A DNA stretch of 64,000 nt from an uncultured Faecalibacterium sp. (GCA_944385995.1 CALWZL010000002.1:1-64000), one strand, 5' to 3'. Positions 32,643-42,045 are shown, counted from the first letter of the stretch. A program made the numbers and translations. The notes: generated by a model not told the origin, from the sequence alone.

Positions 32643-34505
32643 TTATTTGTTGAAATAGTTCTGGGGGGGCAGATAGCGGCCGTTGTACCGGATCTCAAAG
32701 TGGCAGTGGTTGCCGCTGGAACGTCCGGTAGAGCCCACATAACCGATCAGCTGGCCCTGGCTGACAGCCTGTCCGGCGCTGACGGTCAGAGACAGGCAGT
32801 GTGCATAGACGGTGCTGTAGCCGTTGCCATGGTTGATGATGATGGAATAGCCGTAGCCGGAGCCTGCGCCGTTCCGCTCATAGCCGGCCTTGCTGACCAC
32901 GCCGCTGGCCGACGCATAGATGGGCGTGCCGGCGGCGGCGCAGATATCCACGCCCTTGTGACTGCTGGAGTACCAGCGGGAACAATAGGTGTATTTGGGC
33001 ACCGGCCAGATAAAGGTGCCGCTGCCCACCTGGGCCACGCTGCCGCTGGGCAGCTTGGTGCCCACCACAATCTCCTTGGTCACCGGTTCCTTGGTGATCT
33101 CGCTGCTGGTGATGGTCTGTTCCAGCAGGGTGCCGTCGGTGGAGTAGACATTCTGGGCCGTGATGGTGCGGATGCCGTTTTCGCCCTCCTGGACGATGTG
33201 GGTGGTGCCGAAGGCATATTCGCTGGACTGGGTTTTCTGGGTGGTGAAGGGGATCTCCTCGGTCCAGGTGACGGTCTTGGTGATCTGAACCTCCAGCATG
33301 GCCTCCTCACGGGTGACAATCAGCTCGTCCCCGGGGAAGATGGCGGTTTCGGTGGTGATGCCGTTGAGCTCGCACAGTTCGGCGGTGGTCAGGTTGTTCT
33401 TGGTGGCAATCAGACTGATGCTGTCGCCCTGCTGAACGGTGTAGACCCGTTCTGCCTGCCGCACCCCCGACAGCAGGGACACCACGTCCGCATAGGCCAT
33501 AAAGCTGTCGGTGAAATACAGGCCGTCCTCCAGGGTGACGGTCCGGTTGAAGCTGACCACGGCGGTGGGATCGTCGGGGTCCTTGTAGGCCTCCAGCATC
33601 CCGTCCAGGTACAGCTGAAGCTGGTCGCCCTCGGCACAGACGGCGGTCAGTTCCCCGTCCAGATACAGGGCGGTGCCCTCGCTGATCTCGTCGCTGACGG
33701 CCGACAAAATGGCGTCGGCCATCTGGCTTTCGTCCAGCACATCGCTGGAAATGGCCAGCCGGTAGGTGGGCTCGATGGTCAGTTCGGTTTCGCCGCTGGT
33801 GCCGGCGTAGTTGACACGCTGGAGCACGTCCTCCCGGGCCGAATCAAAGACATCCTCGTTGGCTACATGGCCCACCGTGATGCCGTTGACATCCACGGCC
33901 AGGGTATAGGGACTGCCCACCATGACCTGGACCACCGCCAGCAGGACCGCCAGCGCGCCCAGGGGCAGCAGGTAGACCACCATCCGGGGCAGCAGGCCGG
34001 CATAGCGGACGGCGCCCCGGCCCAGGTATTGGAGGTCGGCCGCGATGCCGGCCCAAAAGCCTTTTTCCCGGCGCACGCCGGTGCCGTAGACCCAGATATT
34101 GCGGATGCCACGGAAGAATACATAGACGGGTCCGAACAGTTCCCGCAGGACGGTCCGGGCGCCGGGAAAGGCGGTCTCCGCCACATCGTGCCAGGCCCGC
34201 AGGAAAGCGGCAGCCAGCCAGAGGGCGGCCGACTCGATGGCCCGGCCGGCCTGAATCATGGTATATTCGCCCGCAAAGCCCAGCGAATACAGAAAATCGC
34301 CGGTCTGGCGGAACAGGGGGAAACGGCGGAAAAAGGCGCCGAATCCCTCCATGCGGCGGCGGGTGCGGGTGCGGAAATGATGCCGGCGCAGCAGGCTGAT
34401 GCACTGGAGCTGGGCCCAGAGAGCCCGCAGTTTTTGTTTGGTTGTCAGGGGAGGCGGGGTGGCCTGCTGGCCGTCCTGCTGCTCCTGGATTTTATCGTCG
34501 ATCAA
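32643..34505 (-). CDS. Membrane-anchored M23 peptidase with LysM and G5 domains (TTG start)
   Basis: Cell-wall hydrolase of 620 residues. A long basic cytoplasmic N-terminus leads to one membrane helix (about 174-196). The outside part has a LysM domain (about 360-400, VYTVQQGDSISLIATKN), a G5 domain (about 405-490) and a C-terminal M23 domain. The zinc motifs are complete: HKGVDI and HCHFE. Such enzymes cut peptide cross-bridges in peptidoglycan. The TTG at 34505 is the only start near the AAGGAG site, 12 nt away. It has its own promoter and is not linked functionally to deoD. Confidence 0.93.
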   Translation of the reverse strand: MIDDKIQEQQDGQQATPPPLTTKQKLRALWAQLQCISLLRRHHFRTRTRRRMEGFGAFFRRFPLFRQTGDFLYSLGFAGEYTMIQAGRAIESAALWLAAAFLRAWHDVAETAFPGARTVLRELFGPVYVFFRGIRNIWVYGTGVRREKGFWAGIAADLQYLGRGAVRYAGLLPRMVVYLLPLGALAVLLAVVQVMVGSPYTLAVDVNGITVGHVANEDVFDSAREDVLQRVNYAGTSGETELTIEPTYRLAISSDVLDESQMADAILSAVSDEISEGTALYLDGELTAVCAEGDQLQLYLDGMLEAYKDPDDPTAVVSFNRTVTLEDGLYFTDSFMAYADVVSLLSGVRQAERVYTVQQGDSISLIATKNNLTTAELCELNGITTETAIFPGDELIVTREEAMLEVQITKTVTWTEEIPFTTQKTQSSEYAFGTTHIVQEGENGIRTITAQNVYSTDGTLLEQTITSSEITKEPVTKEIVVGTKLPSGSVAQVGSGTFIWPVPKYTYCSRWYSSSHKGVDICAAAGTPIYASASGVVSKAGYERNGAGSGYGYSIIINHGNGYSTVYAHCLSLTVSAGQAVSQGQLIGYVGSTGRSSGNHCHFEIRYNGRYLPPQNYFNK

Positions 34506-34695
34506 AAGAGTGGTTCTCCTTCCGGTGGGATTGGATCCATCTATCTGTAAATCCGAAGAAATAAGCAGAGGAACCCGGACAGTGCCGGGAAAGGGGGGAA
34601 CGGAGCTGTCAACCCGTCCCGCCGGCGCAAAGAATGCGCATAAAAATACAGCCCGGCCAGACCAGCGGCTGCCGGACCGTACGTTCTTACTCTAA

Positions 34696-34723
34696 ATTAT
34701 ACACCGTGCAGGCCATGAGGCAA
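34696..34723 (-). promoter_or_regulatory. Promoter of the M23 peptidase gene
   Basis: On the minus strand TTGCCT (34718-34723), a 16-nt spacer and TATAAT (34696-34701). The leader of about 180 nt shows no known element. Confidence 0.6.
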
Positions 34724-34762
34724 GGTTTTGCACAGAATTTGGATCAAGCTTTCACCGACTTT

Positions 34763-35671
34763 TCACGAAAATAACGCAATTATGTCGGGAGGCAGGGGGC
34801 TTTCGACGGTGACAGGGGCCAGCCGGAGAGGGGTGTCCACCCAAAAGCCGTCGGGCATGGGATGGCCTTCCGGCACCCGGAACCGCTGGCGGGCGCAATG
34901 GAGGGCCTGCCGCTGGATCCGGTCCCGATGGCCGCCGTAGAGGTCATCGCCGGCCAGGGGATGGCCGATGGAAGCAAAGTGGACCCGGATCTGATGGGTG
35001 CGGCCGGTGACCGGCACGCAGGCCGCCAGGCTGAGGCCCTTTTCGGCTTTTATAATGGTATACTCGGTCCGGCTGGGCTTGCCGTCGGGGGTGACGCACC
35101 GGCCGATGATGCTGTCGCCCCGCCGCCCGATGGGGGCGTCGATGACCCCCGGGCCGAGGGGCAGTTCCCCTTCGGCCACGGCGTAGTAGAGCTTTTCCAC
35201 GTTTTGGGCCAGCAGGGGAGCGGCATAGGCGTTTTGGGCTGCCAGCACCAGACCGCTGGTGTCCTTGTCAATCCGGTTGACCGGCCGAAAGACCGGGCTG
35301 CGGCCGGCTGCCAGACGAAGGGCGGCGTAGCCGTTGGCTAGGGTGCCGCCGGGATAGTTGAGGGTGGGGTGAACCGCCAGGCCGGCGGGCTTGTCCAGCA
35401 CCACCGCAAAACAATCCTCGTAGGCGATCCGCACCGGGATCTCCTCCTGAGGGGTGCAGCCGCCCTCCTCCCCGGGCAGGGAAAAGGAGATGACCTGTCC
35501 CGGAAAGACCCGCTGATTGGCCAGCACCGGCCGGCCGTCGGCCCAAAAGCCGCCGCCGTGGAATTTCACCGCCCGCAGCAGATCGGTGGACAGGCGGCAT
35601 TCCCGCAGGAAGGCGCGGAGCAAAACCCCGTCGGTTCCCGCCTGGGGAGGCACCGGGAAATACAGACGCAT
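34763..35671 (-). CDS. RluA-family pseudouridine synthase
   Basis: Isomerises specific uridines in rRNA or tRNA. 302 residues. An S4-like N-terminal region (about 12-75) is followed by the catalytic domain with VLDKPAGLAVHPT, then NRIDKDTSGLVLAAQN, where Asp is the catalytic nucleophile; the usual HRLD reads NRID. VTGRTHQIRVHFASIGHPLAGDDLYGG completes the family pattern. AAAAGGAGG lies upstream of the ATG at 35671. The promoter shares its -35 hexamer with rnpB. Target position unknown (RluD/YjbO-like). Confidence 0.92.
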   Translation of the reverse strand: MRLYFPVPPQAGTDGVLLRAFLRECRLSTDLLRAVKFHGGGFWADGRPVLANQRVFPGQVISFSLPGEEGGCTPQEEIPVRIAYEDCFAVVLDKPAGLAVHPTLNYPGGTLANGYAALRLAAGRSPVFRPVNRIDKDTSGLVLAAQNAYAAPLLAQNVEKLYYAVAEGELPLGPGVIDAPIGRRGDSIIGRCVTPDGKPSRTEYTIIKAEKGLSLAACVPVTGRTHQIRVHFASIGHPLAGDDLYGGHRDRIQRQALHCARQRFRVPEGHPMPDGFWVDTPLRLAPVTVESPLPPDIIALFS

Positions 35672-35715
35672 GACCTGGGCCCTCCTTTTGGTCCGAAAGA
35701 TGAAAGATATTTATC

Positions 35716-35744
35716 AGTATAGCAAAAAATCCCAAGACTTGCAA
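35716..35744 (-). promoter_or_regulatory. Promoter of the pseudouridine synthase gene (shared -35)
   Basis: On the minus strand TTGCAA (35739-35744), a 17-nt spacer and TATACT (35716-35721). Confidence 0.75.
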
Positions 35745-35767
35745 ATAACGGCCGATTATGGTATCAT
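35739..35767 (+). promoter_or_regulatory. Promoter of rnpB (shared -35)
   Basis: TTGCAA (35739-35744), a 17-nt spacer and TATCAT (35762-35767). Because TTGCAA is its own reverse complement, the same six bases form the -35 of the divergent gene. The predicted start, 35774, coincides with the 5' end of RNase P RNA. Confidence 0.78.
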
Positions 35768-35772
35768 GTAGC

Positions 35773-36126
35773 GTGGAAAACGAGTGGAACATACGGCGGC
35801 GGGGCGGCTTGACCGCTCTGAGGAAAGTCCGGGCTTCGCAGAGCACGGTAACTGCTAACGGCAGCCGGGGGTGACCCCAGGGAAAGTGCAACAGAAAGCA
35901 AACCGCCGCGCCCCCGGGCGCGGTAAGGATGAAAGGGCGAGGTAAGAGCTCACCAGCGGATGGGTGACCATCCGGCTTTGTAAACCCTACCGGAAGCAAC
36001 GCCTATATGGGACGTACAGCGCTGCTCGCGTGTCCTGAAGGCGGCACGAACCCGTCAGCAATGGCGGGTCTAGACAGATCGTCGTTTAATACAGAACCCG
36101 GCTTACGGTCTATCTCGTTTTCCGCT
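35773..36126 (+). ncRNA. rnpB: RNase P RNA, bacterial class A
   Basis: Catalytic RNA of RNase P, which trims tRNA 5' leaders. The 5' strand of P1 (GTGGAAAACGAG) pairs with the 3' end CTCGTTTTCCGC. Conserved core stretches are present: GAGGAAAGTCCGGGC near the 5' end, ACAGAAA then AAACCGCC, GGTAAGGATGAAAGGG, and the 3' ATACAGAACCCGGCTTA. The arrangement fits class A rather than the Bacillus class B. A terminator follows at 36138. Confidence 0.96.
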
Positions 36127-36137
36127 TGAGAAGTTTT

Positions 36138-36166
36138 GGGGCCTGCGCGGTGCAGGCCTCTTTTTT
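36138..36166 (+). terminator. Terminator of rnpB
   Basis: GGCCTGC pairs with GCAGGCC around a short loop, then CTTTTTT. Confidence 0.92.
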
Positions 36167-36189
36167 CTGCGCTTTTAACAGATTGTTTC

Positions 36190-36218
36190 TTTTCGTTTTG
36201 GTGAAAATGTGCTATACT
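36190..36218 (+). promoter_or_regulatory. Promoter of nadE
   Basis: A clear TATACT (36213-36218) with a weak -35, TTTTCG (36190-36195), 17 nt upstream. Confidence 0.45.
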
Positions 36219-36283
36219 AAAACCGTTACAACTCTTTGGGAGCGCCAAATCCTTGGTGTCAAAATGGACAGGATGTGTCACGT

Positions 36284-38206
36284 ATGAAGGATGGTTTTTT
36301 GAAAGCAGCGGCCCTTTCTCCCGCGCTGCGGGTGGCGGACTGCGCCTATAATGCCGGACAGATTGTCTCGGCCCTCAACGACTGCGCCGGGCGCGGGGTC
36401 AAGCTGGCGGTTTTGCCGGAGCTTTGCCTCACCGGCTATACCTGCGGGGACCTGTTTTTCCAGCAGGCCTTACAGCAGGCCGCCCTGGAGGGGCTGGAGG
36501 AAATCCGCAGGGCCAGCGAAGCGCTGGACCTGGTGGCCCTGGTGGGCCTGCCCCTGCTGACAGGCGGCAAGCTGTACAACTGCGCCGCGGTGCTCTGCCG
36601 CGGCCGTCTGCTGGGCATGGTCCCCAAGACCTGCCTGCCCAACTACGGGGAATTTTACGAGAAGCGCCACTTCACCCCCGGCAGCAGGACGGTTCGGACT
36701 GTGACGGTCTGCGGCCAGGAGGTGCCCTTCGGTACCTCCCTCCTGTTTGCCTGCCGGCAGATGCCGGAATTCGTGCTGGGCGTGGAGCTGTGCGAGGACC
36801 TGTGGAGCGCCCTGCCTCCTTCCACCTTCCATGCCCTGGCCGGAGCCACCGTCATCGCCAACCTGTCGGCCAGCGATGAGACGGTGGGGAAGGCGGAGTA
36901 CCGCCGCGCCCTGGTGGCCAACCAGTCGGCCCGGCTCCTCTGCTGTTATCTCTACGCCTCGGCGGGTCACGGCGAGAGCACCCAGGACATGGTGTTCGCC
37001 GGGCACAGCCTGATTGCCGAAAACGGTTCGATGCTGGCCGAGGCCCTGCCCTTTGGGGGCGGCGATGCCGAGACCGAGCTGGACTGCGCCCGGATGCTGG
37101 CCGAGCGGGCCCGGAATACCAGTTTTGTCCCCTCGGAGGAGGGCTATCAGACCGTTTCCTTTGACCTGGAGGTCACCGATACCGTCCTGACCCGGCGGAT
37201 TGATCCGGCTCCCTTTGTGCCGGGCGACCGCCGCCGCCGGGCCGAGCGGTGCGAGCTGATCCTCAAGATGCAGGCCGACGGCCTGGCCAAGCGGATCGAG
37301 CACACCCGCGCCAAGACCGCGGTCATCGGCATTTCGGGCGGCCTGGACAGCTGTTTGGCGCTGCTGGTGACGGCCCGCGCCATGCACCAGCTGGGCCGGC
37401 CGGCCTCGGATGTACTGGCGGTGACCATGCCCTGCTTCGGCACCACCAGGCGGACCCGCAGCAACGCCGAAATCCTCTGCCAGGAGCTGGGGGTGTCCTT
37501 CCGGGAAGTCAACATCACCAACACCGTCCGCAGCCATTTCGCCGACATCGGCCACGACGGCCAGACCCCCGATGTCACCTTTGAAAACAGCCAGGCCCGG
37601 GTCCGCACCCTGGAGCTGATGGACATTGCCAACCTCAACGGCGGCTTTGTGGTGGGCACCGGCGACCTGTCCGAGCTGGCTTTGGGCTGGGCCACCTACA
37701 ACGGCGACCATATGAGCATGTACGGCGTCAATGCCGGCGTCCCCAAGACCCTGGTGCGCCATCTGGTCCGGTATGAGGCGGATACCGCCCGGGATGAAGC
37801 CCTGCGGCAGGTCCTGCTGGACATCCTGGATACCCCGGTGTCCCCCGAGCTTCTCCCCGCCAAGGACGGCGAGATCGCCCAGCGGACCGAGGAACTGGTG
37901 GGCCCCTACGAGCTCCACGACTTCTATCTCTACTATGTCCTGCGGTTCGGCTTTGGCCCCCGCAAGATCTTCCGTCTGGCCCGGGCCGCCTTTGCGGGCC
38001 GGCCCGAGTATCCCGACGCCGTCCTCTACAAGTGGCTGCGGAGCTTCTACTGGCGGTTCTTTGCCCAGCAGTTCAAGCGCAGCTGCCTGCCCGACGGCCC
38101 CAAGGTGGGCAGCGTGACCCTGTCTCCCCGGGGCGATTGGCGGATGCCCAGCGATGCCTCGGCTGCGGCCTGGCTGGCCCAGCTGGAAGAACTGCACATC
38201 CAGTAA
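36284..38206 (+). CDS. nadE: Glutamine-dependent NAD+ synthetase
   Basis: Last step of NAD synthesis: amidation of deamido-NAD with ammonia from glutamine. 640 residues in two domains. The N-terminal nitrilase-type glutaminase has the Glu of LPELCLTGYT, the Lys of VPKTCLPNYGEFYE and the catalytic Cys in VELCEDLW. The C-terminal synthetase has the PP-loop SGGLDSCLAL and GTGDLSELALGW. The ATG at 36284 is preceded only by a weak AGGATG. The gene begins a short run with the next two genes, although these have unrelated roles. Confidence 0.96.
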   Translation: MKDGFLKAAALSPALRVADCAYNAGQIVSALNDCAGRGVKLAVLPELCLTGYTCGDLFFQQALQQAALEGLEEIRRASEALDLVALVGLPLLTGGKLYNCAAVLCRGRLLGMVPKTCLPNYGEFYEKRHFTPGSRTVRTVTVCGQEVPFGTSLLFACRQMPEFVLGVELCEDLWSALPPSTFHALAGATVIANLSASDETVGKAEYRRALVANQSARLLCCYLYASAGHGESTQDMVFAGHSLIAENGSMLAEALPFGGGDAETELDCARMLAERARNTSFVPSEEGYQTVSFDLEVTDTVLTRRIDPAPFVPGDRRRRAERCELILKMQADGLAKRIEHTRAKTAVIGISGGLDSCLALLVTARAMHQLGRPASDVLAVTMPCFGTTRRTRSNAEILCQELGVSFREVNITNTVRSHFADIGHDGQTPDVTFENSQARVRTLELMDIANLNGGFVVGTGDLSELALGWATYNGDHMSMYGVNAGVPKTLVRHLVRYEADTARDEALRQVLLDILDTPVSPELLPAKDGEIAQRTEELVGPYELHDFYLYYVLRFGFGPRKIFRLARAAFAGRPEYPDAVLYKWLRSFYWRFFAQQFKRSCLPDGPKVGSVTLSPRGDWRMPSDASAAAWLAQLEELHIQ

Positions 38207-38215
38207 GGAGTGTTT

Positions 38216-38572
38216 ATGCAGCGCAAAAAACTGCTTGTCAATCTGTTGTTTGCAGCGGTGATTCTGGCCGCGGCGGCGGTGCTGTTTTGGAGGCGGGACG
38301 CAGGGAAGGACACCTCCCTTCCCCTGAAGGCCCAGCTGGTCTACGGCGATGACAACACCGTCATGGATCTGCCGCTGGATGTGGATCAGATATACGATGT
38401 GGATACCGGCTATCTGACCGTGCACATCCAGGTTCAGGACGGGGCGGCCCGCTTCATCGACTCGCCCTGCCCCGACCACATCTGCGAGGGCTACGGCTGG
38501 CTGACCATCGAGGATCAGACCGCCACCTGCCTGCCCGCCCGCGCCGTGCTGACCCTTGTGCCGGCCGGCTGA
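38216..38572 (+). CDS. NusG domain II-like membrane-anchored protein
   Basis: 118 residues. One N-terminal membrane helix is followed by an extracytoplasmic domain of the NusG_II type; the family stretch DSPCPDHICEGYGWL and the later ATCLPARAVLTL are clear, with Cys pairs that could form a disulfide. The ATG at 38216 is 5 nt from AAGGAG; an in-frame GTG at 38210 overlaps that site. It starts 9 nt after nadE. Despite the name, the family is not a transcription factor. Function unknown; often near FMN/rnf or cell-envelope genes in Clostridia. Confidence 0.85.
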   Translation: MQRKKLLVNLLFAAVILAAAAVLFWRRDAGKDTSLPLKAQLVYGDDNTVMDLPLDVDQIYDVDTGYLTVHIQVQDGAARFIDSPCPDHICEGYGWLTIEDQTATCLPARAVLTLVPAG

Positions 38573-38590
38573 TGCAAAGGAGCATACCCT

Positions 38591-39973
38591 ATGGACTTTG
38601 ACTTTGAGTCGGAAGAGCGCGCGTCCGGGGCGTCGCGGCACCAGCCGCGCAAGATACGGCGCAGCGATGAGCTGTCCTCCACCGATCCGGTGACGGTAGA
38701 CAGCAGCGATTTTTTCCAGCCGGACCAGGAGCCTCCCGCTCCGCCGCCGGCCCAGGCGGCCCCTGCGGCTTCCCGGCCCTCCAAAACGTCCGAACATCCA
38801 CCCATCCGAGGCTTACTTATGTTGATCCTGACCCTGCAGGCCATTCTGAGCGCGGCGGCTCTTGTGCAGCTGTACCGCACCCGGATGCTGCCTGTCTACT
38901 ATCTGATTGTCCTGGCCGCCCTGCTGGTTTTGATCTGGCTGCTGGTCTACAAATGCCAGCGGTATAAGGTCCGGGGCTTTTTGACCCGGGTGCTGTCGGT
39001 CCTCCTGAGCGCCGGCATGGCCGTGGGCTGTGTCTGGGCCCAGCAGGGCCTGGCCGCCCTGGACAAAGTCACCATCGGCGACGACACCGTCACCGACTAC
39101 GAGGCCATGGCCATCACCACCGAGCCCTTTGTGGTCTACCTCAGCGGGGTGGACAACCGGGGCGACCTCACCGAGGACGCCCGCAGCGATGTGAACATTC
39201 TGGCGGTGGTCAACCCCCTGACCAAGCGGGTGGCCCTGGTCAACACCCCCCGGGATTACTATGTGGACCTGGCCGGCACCGACAGCAAGGACAAGCTGAC
39301 CCACGCCGGCCTGTACGGCGTCGAAACTTCGATGGCCACCCTGGGCGACCTCTACGGCATCGAGGTGGACCACTATGTGCGGATCAATTTCGCCGGGTTC
39401 ATCGACATTGTGGACGCACTGGGGGGCATCGATGTCTACTGTGACGAGGCCTTTACCTCGGTGGGCAGCCCCGGCTATTACGACCCCACCGACTTCGAGG
39501 AGGGCTGGAACCATCTGGACGGCGCCGCCGCCCTGGCCTTTGCCCGGGAACGCCACGCCTTCGCCACCGGCGATATCCAGCGCGGCATCAATCAGATGAA
39601 GGTCATCGACGCCATGCTGGACAAGATCAAGAGCCCGGCTCTCCTGACCAGCTACAGCCGGCTGCTGGCCGCCGTCTCGGACAACTTTGTCACCAGTCTG
39701 TCCTCCAACCAGATCACCGCGCTGGTGCGGATGCAGCTGTCCGATTTTGCCGCCTGGGACATCGAAAACTACAGCGTCACCGGCAGCAGTTCTTCCAGCA
39801 CCCATTGCTATTCGGCCCAGGGCCAGAAACTCTATGTCATGAAGCCGGATGAGGACTCGGTGGCCGGCGCCCAGGAGCTGATTCAGTCGGTTCTCAGCGG
39901 CGAGCCCGCCCCCGCGGCCGACAGCGCCGCCTCCGGCGAAACTTCCAGCGAGGCCGAAAGCGAAGCAGTATGA
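38591..39973 (+). CDS. LytR-CpsA-Psr (LCP) family cell-envelope glycopolymer transferase
   Basis: Attaches anionic polymers or capsule to peptidoglycan from a polyprenyl carrier. 460 residues. A cytoplasmic acidic/Pro-rich N-terminus (about 1-75) is followed by three hydrophobic segments (about 75-155) and an extracellular LCP domain. The domain shows the SGVDNRG start, the Arg-rich DARSDVNILAVVNP region, VNTPRDYYV, KLTHAGLYG and FARERHAFATGDIQRGINQM with its conserved Arg residues. A Ser/Glu/Ala tail ends the protein. The long cytoplasmic tail with extra helices is larger than in simple LytR. AAAGGAG is 9 nt before the ATG. Confidence 0.93.
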   Translation: MDFDFESEERASGASRHQPRKIRRSDELSSTDPVTVDSSDFFQPDQEPPAPPPAQAAPAASRPSKTSEHPPIRGLLMLILTLQAILSAAALVQLYRTRMLPVYYLIVLAALLVLIWLLVYKCQRYKVRGFLTRVLSVLLSAGMAVGCVWAQQGLAALDKVTIGDDTVTDYEAMAITTEPFVVYLSGVDNRGDLTEDARSDVNILAVVNPLTKRVALVNTPRDYYVDLAGTDSKDKLTHAGLYGVETSMATLGDLYGIEVDHYVRINFAGFIDIVDALGGIDVYCDEAFTSVGSPGYYDPTDFEEGWNHLDGAAALAFARERHAFATGDIQRGINQMKVIDAMLDKIKSPALLTSYSRLLAAVSDNFVTSLSSNQITALVRMQLSDFAAWDIENYSVTGSSSSSTHCYSAQGQKLYVMKPDEDSVAGAQELIQSVLSGEPAPAADSAASGETSSEAESEAV

Positions 39974-39981
39974 AACCACTG

Positions 39982-40015
39982 ACAGGGCAGTGCCACAAGG
40001 TGCGGCCCTGTTTTT
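39982..40015 (+). terminator. Terminator of the LCP gene
   Basis: CAGGGC pairs with GCCCTG across a structured loop, followed by TTTTT. Confidence 0.85.
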
Positions 40016-40063
40016 GTGCCATTTGCCAGTTTTGCGGGCTGCATCTTGTTGCATATTATAGAA

Positions 40064-40092
40064 TTGACAGACTTGTCCCGGTGGCATAAACT
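40064..40092 (+). promoter_or_regulatory. Promoter of the phosphohexomutase gene
   Basis: TTGACA (40064-40069), a 17-nt spacer and TAAACT (40087-40092). Confidence 0.75.
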
Positions 40093-40159
40093 ATAAGTAT
40101 AGTTGACTGAAGATAGGGGCAGTATGCCCTGCGAAAAAAGCAAAGGTAAGGTGTTCACA

Positions 40160-41842
40160 ATGTATCTGGATGAATACAAGCGCTGGATGGCGGCCGACCT
40201 GGAGGACGCCGATCTCAAGCCCGAACTGGCAAAAATTGAGGGGAACGATGCCGAGATCAAGGACCGCTTTGCTGTTGCATTGAAGTTCGGCACCGCCGGC
40301 CTGCGCGGCGTGCTGGGCGCCGGCACCAACCGGATGAATATTTACGTGGTCCGTCAGGCCACCCAGGGCCTGGCCAACTGGGTCAAGACCCAGGGCGGCA
40401 CCCAGACGGTGGCCATCAGCTATGACAGCCGCCTCAAGAGCGATATCTTCGCCAAGACCGCTGCCGGCGTTCTGGCCGCCAACGGCATCAAGGTGCGGAT
40501 TTATGACGCTCTGATGCCGGTTCCGGCCCTGAGCTTCGCCACCCGCTACTACAACTGCAACGCGGGCATCATGGTCACCGCATCCCACAACCCCGCCAAG
40601 TACAACGGCTACAAGGCCTATGGCCCCGACGGCTGCCAGATGACCGATGACGCCGCCGCCATCGTCTACAACGAAATTCAGAAGACCGATGTCCTGACCG
40701 GCGCCAAGTATATCTCGTTTGCCGAGGGCGTCGAGCAGGGCCTGATCCGCTTTGTGGGCGACGACTGCAAGAACGCTCTGTATGCCGCCATCGAGGCCCG
40801 CCAGGTCCGTCCCGGCCTGTGCAAGACCGCCGGCCTCAAGCTGGTCTACAGCCCTCTGAACGGCTCCGGCCTGGTCCCCGTCACCCATGTGCTCAACGAC
40901 ATGGGCATCACCGACATCACCATCGTCCCCGAGCAGGAGTACCCCAACGGCTACTTCACCACCTGCTCTTACCCCAACCCCGAGATTTTCGACGCCCTGA
41001 AGCTGGGCCTGGAGCTGGCTGAAAAGTCGGGCGCCGACCTGATGCTGGCCACCGACCCCGACGCCGACCGCGTGGGCATCGCCATGAAGTGCCCCGACGG
41101 CAGCTATGAGCTGGTGAGCGGCAACGAGATGGGCGCTCTGCTGCTGGACTATATCTGCGCCGGCCGGATCGAGAAGGGCACCATGCCCGCCAACCCCGTG
41201 GCCGTCAAGTCCATTGTCTCCACCCCGCTGGCCGATGCCATCGCCGCCCACTACGGCGTTGAGATGCGGAGCGTCCTGACCGGCTTCAAGTGGATCGGCG
41301 ACCAGATCGCCAATCTGGAGGCCGCCGGCGAAGTGGACCGCTTCATCTTCGGCTTTGAGGAGAGCTACGGCTACCTGGCCGGACCCTATGTCCGTGACAA
41401 GGACGCCATCATCGGCTCGATGCTGATCTGCGAGATGGCCGCCTACTACCGCAGCATTGGCTCTTCCATCAAGCAGCGTCTGGAGGAGATCTACCAGCAG
41501 TACGGCCGCTACCTGAACAAGGTGGACAGCTATGAGTTCCCCGGCCTGACCGGTATGGACAAGATGGCCGGCATCATGAAGGACCTGCGGGACAACCCGC
41601 CGGCCGAGTTTGCAGGCCACAAGGTGGTCAAGGTCACCGACTACGAGAAGCCGGAAGAGACCGGTCTGCCCGCAGCCAACGTCCTGATCTACACCCTGGA
41701 AGGCGGCGCCACCGTGGTGGTCCGTCCCTCCGGCACCGAGCCCAAGATCAAGACCTACTTCACCACCCTGGGCAAGGATCTGGCTGAGGCCCAGGCCCAG
41801 AAGGATGCTCTGGCCGCAGCCCTCAAGCCCATGCTGGCATAA
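40160..41842 (+). CDS. Phosphoglucomutase / phosphomannomutase family enzyme
   Basis: Interconverts hexose 1- and 6-phosphates. 560 residues, like PgcA of Firmicutes. FGTAGLRGVLGAGTNRMN opens the fold, TASHNPAKYNGYK holds the phospho-Ser, DPDADRVG binds Mg2+, GFEESYGYL and the C-terminal RPSGTEPKIKTY bind substrate. The ATG at 40160 follows AAGGTG; an upstream in-frame ATG lacks an RBS. Codon bias is strong, so it is highly expressed. It would link glucose-6-phosphate from the PTS to envelope sugar synthesis. Glucose versus mannose preference is not decided. Confidence 0.94.
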   Translation: MYLDEYKRWMAADLEDADLKPELAKIEGNDAEIKDRFAVALKFGTAGLRGVLGAGTNRMNIYVVRQATQGLANWVKTQGGTQTVAISYDSRLKSDIFAKTAAGVLAANGIKVRIYDALMPVPALSFATRYYNCNAGIMVTASHNPAKYNGYKAYGPDGCQMTDDAAAIVYNEIQKTDVLTGAKYISFAEGVEQGLIRFVGDDCKNALYAAIEARQVRPGLCKTAGLKLVYSPLNGSGLVPVTHVLNDMGITDITIVPEQEYPNGYFTTCSYPNPEIFDALKLGLELAEKSGADLMLATDPDADRVGIAMKCPDGSYELVSGNEMGALLLDYICAGRIEKGTMPANPVAVKSIVSTPLADAIAAHYGVEMRSVLTGFKWIGDQIANLEAAGEVDRFIFGFEESYGYLAGPYVRDKDAIIGSMLICEMAAYYRSIGSSIKQRLEEIYQQYGRYLNKVDSYEFPGLTGMDKMAGIMKDLRDNPPAEFAGHKVVKVTDYEKPEETGLPAANVLIYTLEGGATVVVRPSGTEPKIKTYFTTLGKDLAEAQAQKDALAAALKPMLA

Positions 41843-41862
41843 ACCATATCATTTTATCACCT

Positions 41863-41896
41863 ACGGCGCACGGATTCCGGTCTGTGCGCCGTTTTT
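41863..41896 (+). terminator. Terminator of the phosphohexomutase gene
   Basis: ACGGCGCAC pairs with GTGCGCCGT, followed by TTTTGTTTTG. Confidence 0.92.
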
Positions 41897-42016
41897 GTTT
41901 TGTCCCGGGAAAAATTTTTTCAGCAGGAAAAGAGAGGATGTAAAAACCACAAACTCCCCGACAAATGCGGGCGGGGCGGCAGGGGGGACTTTTGTGGGCG
42001 GGCCGGGCCGAAACGG

Positions 42017-42045
42017 TTGCAGTTTACAAGTCGATGCGTTATAAT
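42017..42045 (+). promoter_or_regulatory. Promoter of the ispDF-cdaA run
   Basis: TTGCAG (42017-42022), a 17-nt spacer and TATAAT (42040-42045). It is the only good promoter seen before the eleven-gene run 42122-56364. Confidence 0.75.

Noticed and set aside
36470..38797. Minus-strand open frame opposite nadE
   Set aside because: NadE on the plus strand has every catalytic motif; the antisense product is low-complexity.
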